The notes below the pieces were generated by a model. The model was not told the DNA's origin. It saw only the letters and a program-made list of their open reading frames with translations, and searched no databases. DNA of 64,000 nt, taken from Pseudoflavonifractor sp. AF19-9AC (GTDB lineage: Bacteria; Bacillota; Clostridia; Oscillospirales; Oscillospiraceae). The stretch covers positions 29,564 to 93,563 of the forward strand of contig NZ_QUGI01000009.1 of assembly GCF_003478995.1 (NCBI RefSeq). Direction: 5' to 3'. The position numbers and the translations under genes are program-made. Below, one piece after another: positions 16,031-25,497 of the stretch (position 1 is its first letter; each line of letters begins with the position of its first letter).

Positions 16031-16500
16031 TTACTCTGAGAGCACGTTCCAAATTGTCTGACAGACCGCTTCTCTCTTTGTAAAAACAAAGCGGACATGT
16101 GGATACATGGTTTGATGCCGCAAGATCTGTTTGTAGAAGTGGGTCCCAACAAAAGTCTGGTTTTTAATTGTACACTGCCACTGAGCTACATCAGAGATCT
16201 GGTCCACACGATCGTCTGGTATCAGTACCAACCACATACACCAGCTGCTTACCTGCGCTCTGTGCAAGGAGCGCGGCATCTTTATAGGAGCCTCTGTTTT
16301 GAGAACCTGCAAAATCCTTGTAGAGTTCCAGTATGTTATCTTTGCGGTCTACAATAACATTGCCCCCCAACAAAGTATAATCTCCAGCAGGTAAGTACTT
16401 GTGGCAGGATAATAACACTATACTCTGCGCACCAATCGACCATGGGGGATTTGCCTTCCCGGCTATCGGCACTCAGAACTGGTAGCCCGGACAAGTTTGC
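16031..16500 (-). pseudogene. Decayed ERCC4-type nuclease gene
   Basis: Three overlapping minus-strand frames are needed to read one protein. The first ends with LSADSREGKSPMVDW. A second continues YLPAGDYTLLGGNVIVDRKD, then NILELYKDFAGSQNRGSYKD and LLAQSAGKQLVYVVGTD. A third finishes with QWQCTIKNQTFVGTHFYKQ and HVRFVFTKREAVCQTIW. DxRE, GDY and (E/D)RK are the catalytic signature of ERCC4/VRR-like nucleases found in phages and conjugative elements. At least two frameshifts (near 16400-16430 and 16230-16250) break it. Family assignment is from motif recognition only. Confidence 0.5.
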
Positions 16501-16960
16501 CAACAGCAATGCGTGCCGCCAGTTAGGGCCTCCTTGCCGCCACCCGCCTTCAGCACTAACACGGATATCTTCTGGCGTGATTCGATAAGCAGATACTGGC
16601 AATGATTTTTTAACATCTATATAGTTTGCATCGCTCCGGCGATGGAGCTCCAGACAAATATAATGTCCTGCAGATTCTTCCAATGATTGCATCCTGACGT
16701 GGTCGCCGCGATTGAGTGCATCCAGTGCACACCGGATGGCAATGGTCCCCCTATACTTACCCAGTCTCCAGGCCAGAGACCACTTGCCGGTCTGCTGATA
16801 CATATAGGTAGCCCATCCCACACATGGGCAACCGATATGTCATAGCGGATATAATAGGCCACATCATCCTGCCTAACTGCAAGAATTTTTACTCGATAGA
16901 TACCATCCATCGGAGTCTTAGGTGGGTACATTGACTCTCCTCCAAAACAATCGATTTGAC
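16500..16960 (-). pseudogene. Degraded phage/ICE-type gene upstream of the nuclease relic
   Basis: Frame pieces read MYPPKTPMDGIYRVKILAVR and VAYYIRYDISVAHVWDG in one frame, and GKWSLAWRLGKYRGTIAIRC and HICLELHRRSDANY-like sequence in another. The style resembles DUF669-like phage DNA-metabolism proteins (a YRVKIL..F/YDI start, then a growth-restricted helical core), but the match is weak. At least one frameshift falls around 16800-16850. Confidence 0.3.
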
Positions 16961-17108
16961 TTGCTGATTGATTATAGGCAAGACAACTCAAATTTATTGG
17001 CAGGAAGTTTCTCCTTGATCCAGTAACACTTATAACTTGCAAGGCAATACAGGAACCGCTATAATTTCTTTAGCAGAAACGAATTCCCCTTAGGTACCTT
17101 GTACTTGT

Positions 17109-17190
17109 CCCCCCGCAAACAAGCTCATTGTCCCTAAATAATGACTCCCATAAGAGCCCGAGGAAATTCGTTTCCCTGGGCTCTTTTTTA
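17109..17190. repeat. Right imperfect direct repeat of the redox island
   Basis: It shares CCCCCCGCA, CTCATTGTCC, AATAATGACTC and CCCTGGGCTC, in order, with 11666-11753. It contains a terminator-like hairpin (AGAGCCCGAGGAAA paired with TTTCCCTGGGCTCT) followed by TTTTTTA. Confidence 0.6.
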
Positions 17191-17332
17191 TTTCTTTTCG
17201 TTTCTTCTCCCGGGTTTTAACTAAATTTAGAGTATTTTTGAACTTTTTTGAAAATATTTGGGTGAGCGTCCGGATGTTAAAATGGCTGGACAAACGACCG
17301 TTTTGGATGGGAACGATCACACTTCTTGAGGC

Positions 17333-17395
17333 TTTCCTGTAAAATAACGGTAAGAGGGGCCAGGGAAACGAAGTTTCTCGGACCCTTTTTAATTT
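17333..17395 (+). terminator. Third related terminator-like hairpin
   Basis: GGGGCCAGGGAAAC and GTTTCTCGGACCC pair around CGAA and run into TTTTTAATTT. The stem resembles the inverted form of the hairpin at 17150-17190. The 11-mer CTTCTTGAGGC just before it (17322-17332) also follows tsf (11652-11662). Confidence 0.6.
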
Positions 17396-17626
17396 CCCTT
17401 TTACTCTTTGTCCATTTTTATTTTGATTTGGGTTTTTCGACCGAAATCAAAAGGTATGACAGACCTGTGATCGGACACCAAAAGCAGTCTCCCATCAAAA
17501 ATCGCCGGATGTGACGATCAACGGATTTTGTGGCACTATCGAGTATGCCTCAAGTCCCACTCAAGAAATATACGGCCCTTCAAATTACTGACACGCAGGA
17601 ATGTATATTTTTCAACGAAGTTTACA

Positions 17627-17655
17627 TCGACTTTTTTCCACAAGTACGGTATACT
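17627..17655 (+). promoter_or_regulatory. Candidate promoter of the LarA-family gene
   Basis: TCGACT (17627-17632) and TATACT (17650-17655) have a 17-nt spacer, 50 bp before the start codon. Confidence 0.45.
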
Positions 17656-17705
17656 TGCATTGAATTATTTGCCGAAGGACGCCTCTTAGAAAGGAATGAA
17701 TCATC

Positions 17706-19001
17706 ATGATGATTGAGCCCATGAAATGCGGAACGGAGGAATTTGAGGTCCACCTTCCCGCTGAACTGATTGCAGCGGAGTTGGAGCCAAATCGGGTGGA
17801 ACTGCCCCAACGGACACCGGCAGAGCACATCCGCTGGGCCCTGGATCATCCCATCGATTCGGCACCATTGAAGGAACTGGTGAAAGCAGGAGATAAGGTG
17901 TGCATCGTCATCTCCGATGTTACCCGCCGCTGGCAGTCTCCGGAGACCTATATTCCCGTGCTGATTGCAGAGCTGGAATCTGCCGGCGTCCGGGATGAGG
18001 ACATGCTGATTATCTCCGCCACCGGAACGCACCGCCGTCAAACTCCGGAAGAACACATGGGCCTAGTGACCAAGGAGGTTTATGACCGCATTGACCTGGT
18101 GGATCATGTGTGTACCGATGAGGAAAATCTCGCCTATGTGGGTACTACCACCCGTGGAACTCCTGTGTGGCTGGACAAACGAGCCCTGGCTTGCAACAAG
18201 ATCATCCTCACCGGCGGCGTAGTGTACCACTTCATGGCGGGCTTCGGCGGCGGCCGCAAGAGCATTCTGCCGGGGATTTCCGGCCGGGAGACCATCATGA
18301 AAAACCATAACCTTGCCCTGAATCCCGGTCTCGGAAACGGCTCGAATCCCCAGGTTCGCAGTGCCAATATGACGGAAGCCAACCCGGTCCATGCCGACAT
18401 GATGGAGGCCTGCTCCATGGCCACCCCCACCTTCCTGGTGAATGTTGTGGTCAACGACGACCAGCAGATCATCGCCGCCTTTGCCGGCAATTGGATTACT
18501 GCCCACCGGGCCGCTTGTGACCTGGTAGACCAGATGTATGGCGTACCGGCCAAGGAGAAGACTCCGCTGGTGATTGCCAGCGCCGGCGGTTTCCCAAAAG
18601 ATCTTAATTTTTACCAGACGATCAAGACCCTCTCCAACGCTTTGGAGGTAGTGGCAGACAATGGAACCATTATTCTGGTGACACAGTCCCAGGAGGGCTT
18701 TGGCAGCGCCGATACTCAGCGCCAGATTGCCGGCTTTGCCACCATGGTGGAGCGGGAAAAGGATCTGCGGGAGAATTTTTCCATCGGGGCATTCATCGGT
18801 TACCTCTTTGCCGAGAGCGCCGAAAAGTACCATATGATCGTGGTCACAGGCATGGAGCAGTCGGACTTCGGCCCCTCTAAGATTCACGCGGTCAAAACGC
18901 TTGATCAGGCCCTGGCACTGTCCCGGGAGCTTAATGACGGCAAAGACCTGCGAGCCACCCTGATGCCTCACGGTGCAAATACCCTGCCCAAGTTCTCATA
19001 A
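17706..19001 (+). CDS. larA: LarA-family nickel-dependent racemase/epimerase
   Basis: The protein has 431 aa and full LarA (DUF2088) length. LarA interconverts D- and L-lactate, and homologues act on other 2-hydroxy acids, using a nickel-pincer nucleotide. ISDVTRRWQSP near residue 69 and ISATGTHRRQT (His of the active site) are seen in the N-terminal half. VVYHFMAGFGGGRKSILPG carries a His and the Lys that tethers the cofactor, followed by KNHNLALNPG with the third His. No larB, larC or larE lies in the window, so cofactor maturation must be encoded elsewhere. In a hydroxyglutarate fermenter, 2-hydroxyglutarate is a conceivable substrate (speculative). Confidence 0.88.
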   Translation: MMIEPMKCGTEEFEVHLPAELIAAELEPNRVELPQRTPAEHIRWALDHPIDSAPLKELVKAGDKVCIVISDVTRRWQSPETYIPVLIAELESAGVRDEDMLIISATGTHRRQTPEEHMGLVTKEVYDRIDLVDHVCTDEENLAYVGTTTRGTPVWLDKRALACNKIILTGGVVYHFMAGFGGGRKSILPGISGRETIMKNHNLALNPGLGNGSNPQVRSANMTEANPVHADMMEACSMATPTFLVNVVVNDDQQIIAAFAGNWITAHRAACDLVDQMYGVPAKEKTPLVIASAGGFPKDLNFYQTIKTLSNALEVVADNGTIILVTQSQEGFGSADTQRQIAGFATMVEREKDLRENFSIGAFIGYLFAESAEKYHMIVVTGMEQSDFGPSKIHAVKTLDQALALSRELNDGKDLRATLMPHGANTLPKFS

Positions 19002-19062
19002 GGGAAGCCAAAGGATTTTTAAAAATACATGTTCAATGTTAAATAAATAATTTTACATAGAA

Positions 19063-19108
19063 AAGTCCGTAAGAACTTCCGTTTCAGCAGTTCTTACGGA
19101 CTTTTTTC
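19063..19108 (+). terminator. Terminator after the LarA-family gene
   Basis: AAGTCCGTAAGAACT pairs perfectly with AGTTCTTACGGACTT, followed by TTTTCGG. The 165 bp beyond it, up to the next gene, show nothing recognisable. Confidence 0.9.
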
Positions 19109-19275
19109 GGTTCATTTGTCTGCTCTCCTCGACCGGAGACAAACTGCCCCCAGCGAAGGGAACCGCAATCAGGCACTCTCATGCAGCACAACTTGTTCTG
19201 ATTTCTGCCCGTACCCCAGCCTTATGCAAAAAGATTTTTTCTGCCGATCGCTTTCAAAAAAGCAAGCCAATCCGT

Positions 19276-22200
19276 TCAGCCTCTGGTTTGAATCTGTTGC
19301 TCCACCTGGTGAAGATACGCCTCATCAACGGGAGAATAAACAGGCGCCAACAGGTCCCGGGCCCGCTCCACATAGGTTTCCGGCGGACAGGTGATATACT
19401 GAGAAAAGACTGCCTGCAGTTCGGGATTTTCTTCCATCTCCAGCGCAATCTGGGCAAAAATCCGGTTCAGAACGCCAAGCTCGTAGCGGCTTCCCAGCTG
19501 CTCCGAGCATCGCTTTGCGATGATCAGGCTGGTCAGGGCCTCCTGGTAACGCCCCTTCAGCACATGGAGCCTGCCAAAGTAGGAGAAGGCGATTCCCCGT
19601 TCCCACAGCAGTTCAATCTTATTGAAGCACTCCACCGCCTTGGAAAGGTATTCCTCCGCTTGATCCAAATCGCCGCTGTCCACAGCCGCCTGCCCCGCGT
19701 AGGTGTAGAAGGTGGCGGCACTGCCGCTGAGGCGGTAGTCCTTGCAGTTGGCGATGGCCTCCTCGTAGCAGGAGAGCGCCCCCTCATAGTCGCCCTGCAT
19801 CCGCTTGGCTTCCCCCAGCCCCGCATAGGAGGCCGCCAGGTTATAGCGGTACTGTTCCTTCTCCATGGAATGCTCAAAGATGTCAATGGCCTGAATAAAC
19901 TGCTGCTGACTGTCGGCCAGGTCGCCTGTCATGATGTCGCTCATGCCGTGCAGACGGTTCCAGATGGCCATCTCCTCCGGCTTGCTGTGTCCGGTCAGAA
20001 GCTGGATGGAGGACTGCACCAGCTCCCGCATGGGCTCCGGCTCATACCGGTTCATGTAGACGCAGATTTTCTGCCGGCTGGCCTTGATCAGGTTCTTGCG
20101 GCACTGCTCGGAATCAATGGGCTGGTTGAATTCCACCAGCTTCTGAATGTAGGCAAGCCCCCGGTCATAGTCGGCAACCCGGATGTAGTACCGCCCCATC
20201 ATGTGGTAATAGTCAGAGAGATAGTCCTGGCGGTCCTGCTGGTCAAAGCTGCCCTCGTTGGCCTTTACCAGCTCCTCAATGCGCTGCAGCAGCCCGGAAA
20301 TGCCGCTGTTGTCCTCGCTGTCCGGCGACAGACGGCTGGCGGCACCAAGCCACGGTCCCTCGCTGACTACCGGATAATATTCATGGGCCCGGTTGAGCAG
20401 GGTATATACGTATTTGATGCAGTATTTCAGATATTTCTTCTGGTTCTTGGCCCGCTCAAAGTGATACATGAGCCTGTGATAGACCGGGAAATCCCGCCCG
20501 GTGCCGGTGAGCTTTTGCTCCAGGCAGACGGCCACCCGCTCGTGAAACACCCGCCGCTTGGTCATGGACAGCTCGGAATACACATACTCCAGTATTTTCT
20601 GGTGAGTGAACTGGAAACAGACGCCCTCCGGCGTGCTCTTTTCACAAATCAGCTGCTTGTCCATCAGTGTATCCAGAATATCCATCAGTTCATATTCCGG
20701 CTTCCGTGACAGCTCCTGAAGCAGTTCAAAGGACGCGCCGTCAAAAAACAGGGAGAGCAAATCCAGAATGGTCCGCTCGTCCGGGGAGAGCAGCATGGTC
20801 CGCTGCCGGATGGTGTCGCGCATGTTCTGGGTAATATCCGCCAGGGCGCCGTTATACTTAAAATTGTTCACCGTTTCGATGATAAAAAACGGATTGCCCT
20901 CCGTCTCATAATAGAGCTGTTTCCGCAGCTCCGAGGACTCAAACTGGCGGGGAAGCAGCAGGTCGGCCAGGGCCACGGTGTCTTCAAATCCGAACCGCTC
21001 CAGGGCAATCTCCCGCAAAAAGCGCGCCAGACGCATATCCTCCAGGAACCGGGCAACATAGGCGGGATGCGTCCCGCGGCAGCCCAGAACAAAGAGAATG
21101 TTCCGGTTTTGATTGGCCGTCAGGATATCCTGGATCAGAGACACAGTAACAGGGTCCGCCCACTGGAGGTCGTCCAGACAGAGGACCACCTTCCGGTCCT
21201 TTGCAAACCGCAGCACCGTGTGGGTAATGGCCCGCTCACTTCCGTCGTAGGCCTGCACGCTGATGAGGTCCTGATCAATGGGCTCCGCCTGGGCCTCCGC
21301 CAGGTGGGGAAAGACCTGGCCGGCCATGAAGCGAAAGTAAGTGTCCCGGCTGTCCATGGGGCGCTTCTTCATCGCGCTGAGGATCGCCTCAAAGATGGTC
21401 TGCCAGGGCTTCAGGGCAAAGGATTCCTCCGCGTGGTAACAGGAGGCCCGAAACAAAAATACATTGCCGCCTGTCTGCAGTCCCTTGCACAGGTGGTCCA
21501 GCAGGGTGGTTTTTCCAATGCCAGCCTCTCCAATGACTGCCTGGCTGACTGCCACTCCGCCGTTGACAAAATGCAGAACATTTTCCACCAGGGCCTTCTG
21601 CTCCGCGCTCCGGCCGAAGATGGGCGTCTTGTCCGGCTCGGCCACCCCCGGGCGCGCCGCAGGCTGGACGGAGACCTGGATGGTCTGCTTCCGTTCCCGC
21701 TTCATCTGCTCGGTCAGCCGGGCAATTTTTTCGCCCGGGAACTGAAACAGGTCCTCCGCCAGCAGAGTCCGCAGCCGCTCATAGAGGGACAGGCCCTTGT
21801 GGTACTCCCCCCGCATCCGGTAGATCTCCATCAGATAGTAGTAGCCGTCTTCGTCGTATTCGTCCAGGGCCACCAGACGCTTGGCCTGGTCCTCGCACGC
21901 CGACCAGTTCTTCTGGCGGAAGCTGCTCTCAACGGCCTGCTTCAGCCGCTCCATATAAATCTGCTTCAGCTCCTGCCGCGTACTCTGGATCCACTCGTTG
22001 AAATACTCATTTTCCTTGAGGTAAAACTCCTGGAGAAATTCCCCCGGGTCCGAATCCGGCACACTGTCCCCCGGCGCTTTCAGCTGCTCCACATCCAGGC
22101 TGATGGCAATCCTGGGGTTAATCCGGAGGATATTCTTCTGGGGCTCCACCAAAAAGTCCGGGAAGAACGCCCGCCGCAGGACATAAATGGCATTTCTCAT

Positions 22201-22395
22201 GTTGGACTTTGCCTTCCGCTCGTCCAGATGGCTGCCCCAGATGAGGTCGGCCGCCTTGCTGCGGGACACCTCGTGCTCCACCAGCAGATAGTACAGCAGC
22301 GCCTCCGCCTGCTTGAACGGAAGGTTGACGACCTCATCGTTAAGCAGAATACGGGGAGGGCCCAGAAGAAGCCCCGTCAGCTTGTCCACATGCAT
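19276..22395 (-). CDS. Large BTAD/AAA-ATPase/TPR transcriptional regulator
   Basis: The protein has 1039 aa from the ATG at 22395. A GTG two codons later has better spacing from GGGAGG. Residues 1-90 form an OmpR/SARP-like winged helix (LLLGPPRILLNDEVVNLPFK, NMRNAIYVLRRAFF), followed by a BTAD helical domain to about 240. A STAND-type ATPase follows: Walker A GEAGIGKTTLLDHL near 287 and Walker B VVLCLDDLQWAD near 402. The C-terminal half is TPR-like repeats (ASYAGLGEAKRMQGDYEGAL). It is divergent from the molybdenum hydroxylase genes and most likely controls them, perhaps sensing substrate by an ATP switch. Confidence 0.88.
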   Translation of the reverse strand: MHVDKLTGLLLGPPRILLNDEVVNLPFKQAEALLYYLLVEHEVSRSKAADLIWGSHLDERKAKSNMRNAIYVLRRAFFPDFLVEPQKNILRINPRIAISLDVEQLKAPGDSVPDSDPGEFLQEFYLKENEYFNEWIQSTRQELKQIYMERLKQAVESSFRQKNWSACEDQAKRLVALDEYDEDGYYYLMEIYRMRGEYHKGLSLYERLRTLLAEDLFQFPGEKIARLTEQMKRERKQTIQVSVQPAARPGVAEPDKTPIFGRSAEQKALVENVLHFVNGGVAVSQAVIGEAGIGKTTLLDHLCKGLQTGGNVFLFRASCYHAEESFALKPWQTIFEAILSAMKKRPMDSRDTYFRFMAGQVFPHLAEAQAEPIDQDLISVQAYDGSERAITHTVLRFAKDRKVVLCLDDLQWADPVTVSLIQDILTANQNRNILFVLGCRGTHPAYVARFLEDMRLARFLREIALERFGFEDTVALADLLLPRQFESSELRKQLYYETEGNPFFIIETVNNFKYNGALADITQNMRDTIRQRTMLLSPDERTILDLLSLFFDGASFELLQELSRKPEYELMDILDTLMDKQLICEKSTPEGVCFQFTHQKILEYVYSELSMTKRRVFHERVAVCLEQKLTGTGRDFPVYHRLMYHFERAKNQKKYLKYCIKYVYTLLNRAHEYYPVVSEGPWLGAASRLSPDSEDNSGISGLLQRIEELVKANEGSFDQQDRQDYLSDYYHMMGRYYIRVADYDRGLAYIQKLVEFNQPIDSEQCRKNLIKASRQKICVYMNRYEPEPMRELVQSSIQLLTGHSKPEEMAIWNRLHGMSDIMTGDLADSQQQFIQAIDIFEHSMEKEQYRYNLAASYAGLGEAKRMQGDYEGALSCYEEAIANCKDYRLSGSAATFYTYAGQAAVDSGDLDQAEEYLSKAVECFNKIELLWERGIAFSYFGRLHVLKGRYQEALTSLIIAKRCSEQLGSRYELGVLNRIFAQIALEMEENPELQAVFSQYITCPPETYVERARDLLAPVYSPVDEAYLHQVEQQIQTRG

Positions 22396-22462
22396 CCGCC
22401 TCCCTTGCTGCACGGCAGCAATCTTGGTTTCCCCGACGGTTCGGGAATTCAATAGGTATTTT

Positions 22463-22661
22463 ATTATACCACACCCGCCATTCTCTTGCCAGCCGGAATC
22501 CGCCGCCCCCGCCGACCGGCTTTTCAAAACCACTCTATTTCGGAGGAAAAATCCTTTTTTTACAGGGAAACCCAAAGAATAAAAAAGGAAATTAACTTTC
22601 GATGTTTTTTTGATGCTTTTATCGACCGCCTTTTGACTTTCTCCTTTTATACTGATAATCA
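22463..22661. promoter_or_regulatory. Divergent promoter region, regulator versus molybdenum hydroxylase
   Basis: The region between the two start codons is about 350 bp. For the regulator, minus-strand TGGCAA and TATAAT (-10 at 22463-22468) have a 17-nt spacer. For the hydroxylase, plus-strand TTGACT (22633-22638) and TAATCA (22656-22661) have a 17-nt spacer. The AT-rich middle is a likely place for regulator binding, though I found no clear direct-repeat operator. Confidence 0.5.
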
Positions 22662-22741
22662 ATCAGTTGGAAACACATGCAGACCACACTCCGGGCCACG
22701 GTCCTCTGCCGCTTGGCCCACCTGGGATTTACTGCAAAAGG

Positions 22742-25018
22742 ATGGTAGATTTGAAAGACTTTCATGTAATCGGAAAGGAACTGTCGAACGACCAGGCTTA
22801 CGGCAAGGTGACCGGTCGTCTTCACTATTGCGGAGATATGCAGGCTCCTGGAATGCTGTATATCAAGCTGAAGCATTCCACCATTACCCACGGCATGATT
22901 CGCTCCATCGACACCTCCAAGGCGGAGGCGCTGCCCGGTGTCCGGGCTGTGTATACCTGTGAGAACACGCCCGACAAGCGATACGACCGGGGCCGGGTGG
23001 GCCCCTGGGAGTCGGTGCCCAACCAGGAGCAGCTCTTCAGCCGCCAGGTGCGGTTTGTGGGAGAGCGGGTGGCCGCCGTGGCGGCGGAGTCGGAGGAAAT
23101 CGCGGAGGAGGCCTGCCGCCTCATCCAGGTAGAATACGCCCCCCTGCCCTTTGTCATCTCCGTGGACGAGGCGGAGCAGGACAGTGCCCCCCGCATCCAC
23201 CCCGACGGCAACGTGTACCCCACTGACCCCGTTGACCGGGGCGATTATGCCGCCATACAGGGGGCTCTGTGCCACACCAGCCAGTCCCACATCAGCCGCA
23301 TGACCCATCTGGCCATGGAAACCCAGTCCTGCCGGGCCGGCTACAACGCCTCGGAGGGCACGCTGACCATCTGGACCGGCTGCCAGTCTGTATTCGGCGT
23401 ACGGAGCACCGTGGCGGAGTTCCTGGACGTCCCCTACTCCAAGGTGCGGGTCATCAAGGCGCCCATGGGCGGCTCTTTCGGCGTCCGCCAGGAAACCCTG
23501 CTGGAGCCGCTGACCGCTTATGTGGCCAAGGATCTCCAGGCCGAGGTGCGTCTGGTCTACACCCGGGAGGAGCAGATCGTCAACACCATGATGAAGCACA
23601 GCGTGGACGCCCGGGTGGAGAGCAAGGTGCAGCCCGACGGAACCATCCTGGGGCTGTCCCTCTCCTGCCGTCTGGACGCCGGCGCTTACCTGACTGTGTC
23701 CCGGGACTACGCATCCACCATGGGAGAAAAGATCAACAAGGTCTACCGCATCCCCAACCTCCATTTTGACGGCCGGGCCGTGTGCACCAACACCCCCATC
23801 AACGGCAGCTTCCGCAGCTGGGGGTCCTGCGAGGTGGCCCTCTGTCTGGAAAATCACTGGAACATGGTGGCCCGGGAGTTGGGCATGGACCCCATCGAGT
23901 TCCGCCTAAAAAATGTCCACGAGCCCTTCGAGGACGAGCTGGTTCACCACGTGTCCGTGGGCAACGCCCACTTCCGTGAATGTCTGCTCCGGGGCCGGGA
24001 AGCCTTCCGCTGGGAGGAGCGGAAGGCGGAGTGTGCCCGGCAGAACTGCGCTCAGCGCCGCTACCGCTACGGCGTGGGCATGGCTGTGGCCTCCCACACC
24101 TCCTCCTTCTACCCCTACCGGGTGGACGTGGCCTCCACCACCGCCAAGCTCCAGGAGGATGGCAGCCTCATCCTCCACGTGTCGGTGCACGACCACGGCT
24201 GCGGCACCATTATGGCGCTGAAAAAGATTGCCAGCGAGGTGACCCAGATTCCCCTGGATCAGATTCTCCTCCAGGAGGCCGACACCCGGGACTGTCTCTA
24301 TGACCACGGCTGCTACGCCAGCCGGACGGTCTATTCCCTGGGCACCTCGGTGAAGACCTGCTGCGAAAAGCTGATGGGCATTCTGAAGAGCCGGGCGGCC
24401 GCTGCCCTCTCCTGCACGGAGACCATCCTCCACTACGAGGACGGTATCTTCTTCCAGGAGACGGACAAGTCGGTGCGCATCTCCCTGCCCCAGGTCTATG
24501 AGCACTCCATCCGTGTTTTGGGCCAGGACGTCTTCTGCTCCGTGACCACCAACGCCCAGGCCAGCCCCGGCGTGCCCGCGGCTCACTTCACCTACGTCCA
24601 GGTGGATACCTACACCGGCTTCACCCGCGTTCTGGACTGCCTGTCCGTCCACGACGTGGGCCGGGCCATCAACCCCGACCTGTGCCGCGGCCAGGTGGGC
24701 AGCGGAATCCAGCAAGGCATGGGCATGGCCCTGTGTGAGGAAATCAAAATCAGCCCCAAGACCGGCGAGGCCCTTATCACCAACTTTAAAAATTATGAGG
24801 TGGCCAACGCGGTGGATATGCCCGACTACCAGGTCATTTTCCTGGAGGAGGACGAACCCAGCGGTCCCTTCGGCGCAAAGTCCATCGGCGAGGTGGTCCT
24901 GGTCCCGGTGGCCCCCGCCATTGTGGCCGCGGTCAACGACGCGCTGGGGACCCAGCTGCACCACCTGCCGCTGACGCCGGCGGTGATTTTGGAGGCATTG
25001 GAGGCACAGAACGCATGA
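22742..25018 (+). CDS. Molybdenum hydroxylase (xanthine dehydrogenase family), large subunit
   Basis: The protein has 758 aa from the ATG at 22742. The ribosome site AAAAGG is close, so a TTG three codons in is possible. Domain order follows XDH/aldehyde oxidase large subunits: an a/b hammerhead (YGKVTGRLHYCGDM), then the Mo-cofactor domains with GGSFGVRQE (usually GGGFGGK), NGSFRSWGSCEV and, near the C-terminus, GAKSIGEVVLVPVAPAI with the catalytic Glu. Its substrate is a purine, aldehyde or N-heterocycle by family. No MoCo insertion factor (XdhC/CoxI) is nearby. It overlaps the small-subunit gene by 4 bp. Confidence 0.92.
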   Translation: MVDLKDFHVIGKELSNDQAYGKVTGRLHYCGDMQAPGMLYIKLKHSTITHGMIRSIDTSKAEALPGVRAVYTCENTPDKRYDRGRVGPWESVPNQEQLFSRQVRFVGERVAAVAAESEEIAEEACRLIQVEYAPLPFVISVDEAEQDSAPRIHPDGNVYPTDPVDRGDYAAIQGALCHTSQSHISRMTHLAMETQSCRAGYNASEGTLTIWTGCQSVFGVRSTVAEFLDVPYSKVRVIKAPMGGSFGVRQETLLEPLTAYVAKDLQAEVRLVYTREEQIVNTMMKHSVDARVESKVQPDGTILGLSLSCRLDAGAYLTVSRDYASTMGEKINKVYRIPNLHFDGRAVCTNTPINGSFRSWGSCEVALCLENHWNMVARELGMDPIEFRLKNVHEPFEDELVHHVSVGNAHFRECLLRGREAFRWEERKAECARQNCAQRRYRYGVGMAVASHTSSFYPYRVDVASTTAKLQEDGSLILHVSVHDHGCGTIMALKKIASEVTQIPLDQILLQEADTRDCLYDHGCYASRTVYSLGTSVKTCCEKLMGILKSRAAAALSCTETILHYEDGIFFQETDKSVRISLPQVYEHSIRVLGQDVFCSVTTNAQASPGVPAAHFTYVQVDTYTGFTRVLDCLSVHDVGRAINPDLCRGQVGSGIQQGMGMALCEEIKISPKTGEALITNFKNYEVANAVDMPDYQVIFLEEDEPSGPFGAKSIGEVVLVPVAPAIVAAVNDALGTQLHHLPLTPAVILEALEAQNA

Positions 25019-25497
25019 AACTGGAATTTACATTAAACGGCCGTCCCCGCACTATGGAGGCCGACGGCAGCAAGCGGCTGCTGGATTTTATTCGGGAGGA
25101 TCTCCATCTCACCGGCACCAAGGAGGGCTGCGGCGAGGGGGAGTGCGGCGCCTGCACCGTGATGCTCAACGGCGACGCGGTCCATTCCTGTCTCACCATG
25201 GTGGGACAGCTGGATGGGGGCGAGCTCTGGACCGTTGAGGGCTTGGAGCAGAACGGCGAGCTGGACGCCATCCAGAAGGCCTTTATCAAAAAAAGCGCCG
25301 TGCAGTGCGGCTTCTGCGTCAGCGGCATGGTCATGTCCATCAAGGCGCTGCTGCTGAAAAATCCCAACCCCACCCCCGACGAGGTGAAGATGGCCATTGC
25401 CGGCAACATCTGCCGCTGCACCGGCTACCGCGAGGTCAAGGCCGCGGCCCAGGAGGCCGCCCAGGCACAGCACGGCGAGGGAGGTGAGGCCCTGTGA
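25015..25497 (+). CDS. Molybdenum hydroxylase 2Fe-2S subunit
   Basis: The protein has 160 aa and two iron-sulfur domains. The N-terminal plant-ferredoxin cluster uses CGEGECGACTVMLNG plus the Cys of VHSC. The C-terminal helical cluster uses CGFCVSGMV and CRCTGY. It carries electrons from the Mo centre toward FAD. Overlaps of 4 bp on both sides show tight coupling with the other two subunits. Confidence 0.95.
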   Translation: MKLEFTLNGRPRTMEADGSKRLLDFIREDLHLTGTKEGCGEGECGACTVMLNGDAVHSCLTMVGQLDGGELWTVEGLEQNGELDAIQKAFIKKSAVQCGFCVSGMVMSIKALLLKNPNPTPDEVKMAIAGNICRCTGYREVKAAAQEAAQAQHGEGGEAL

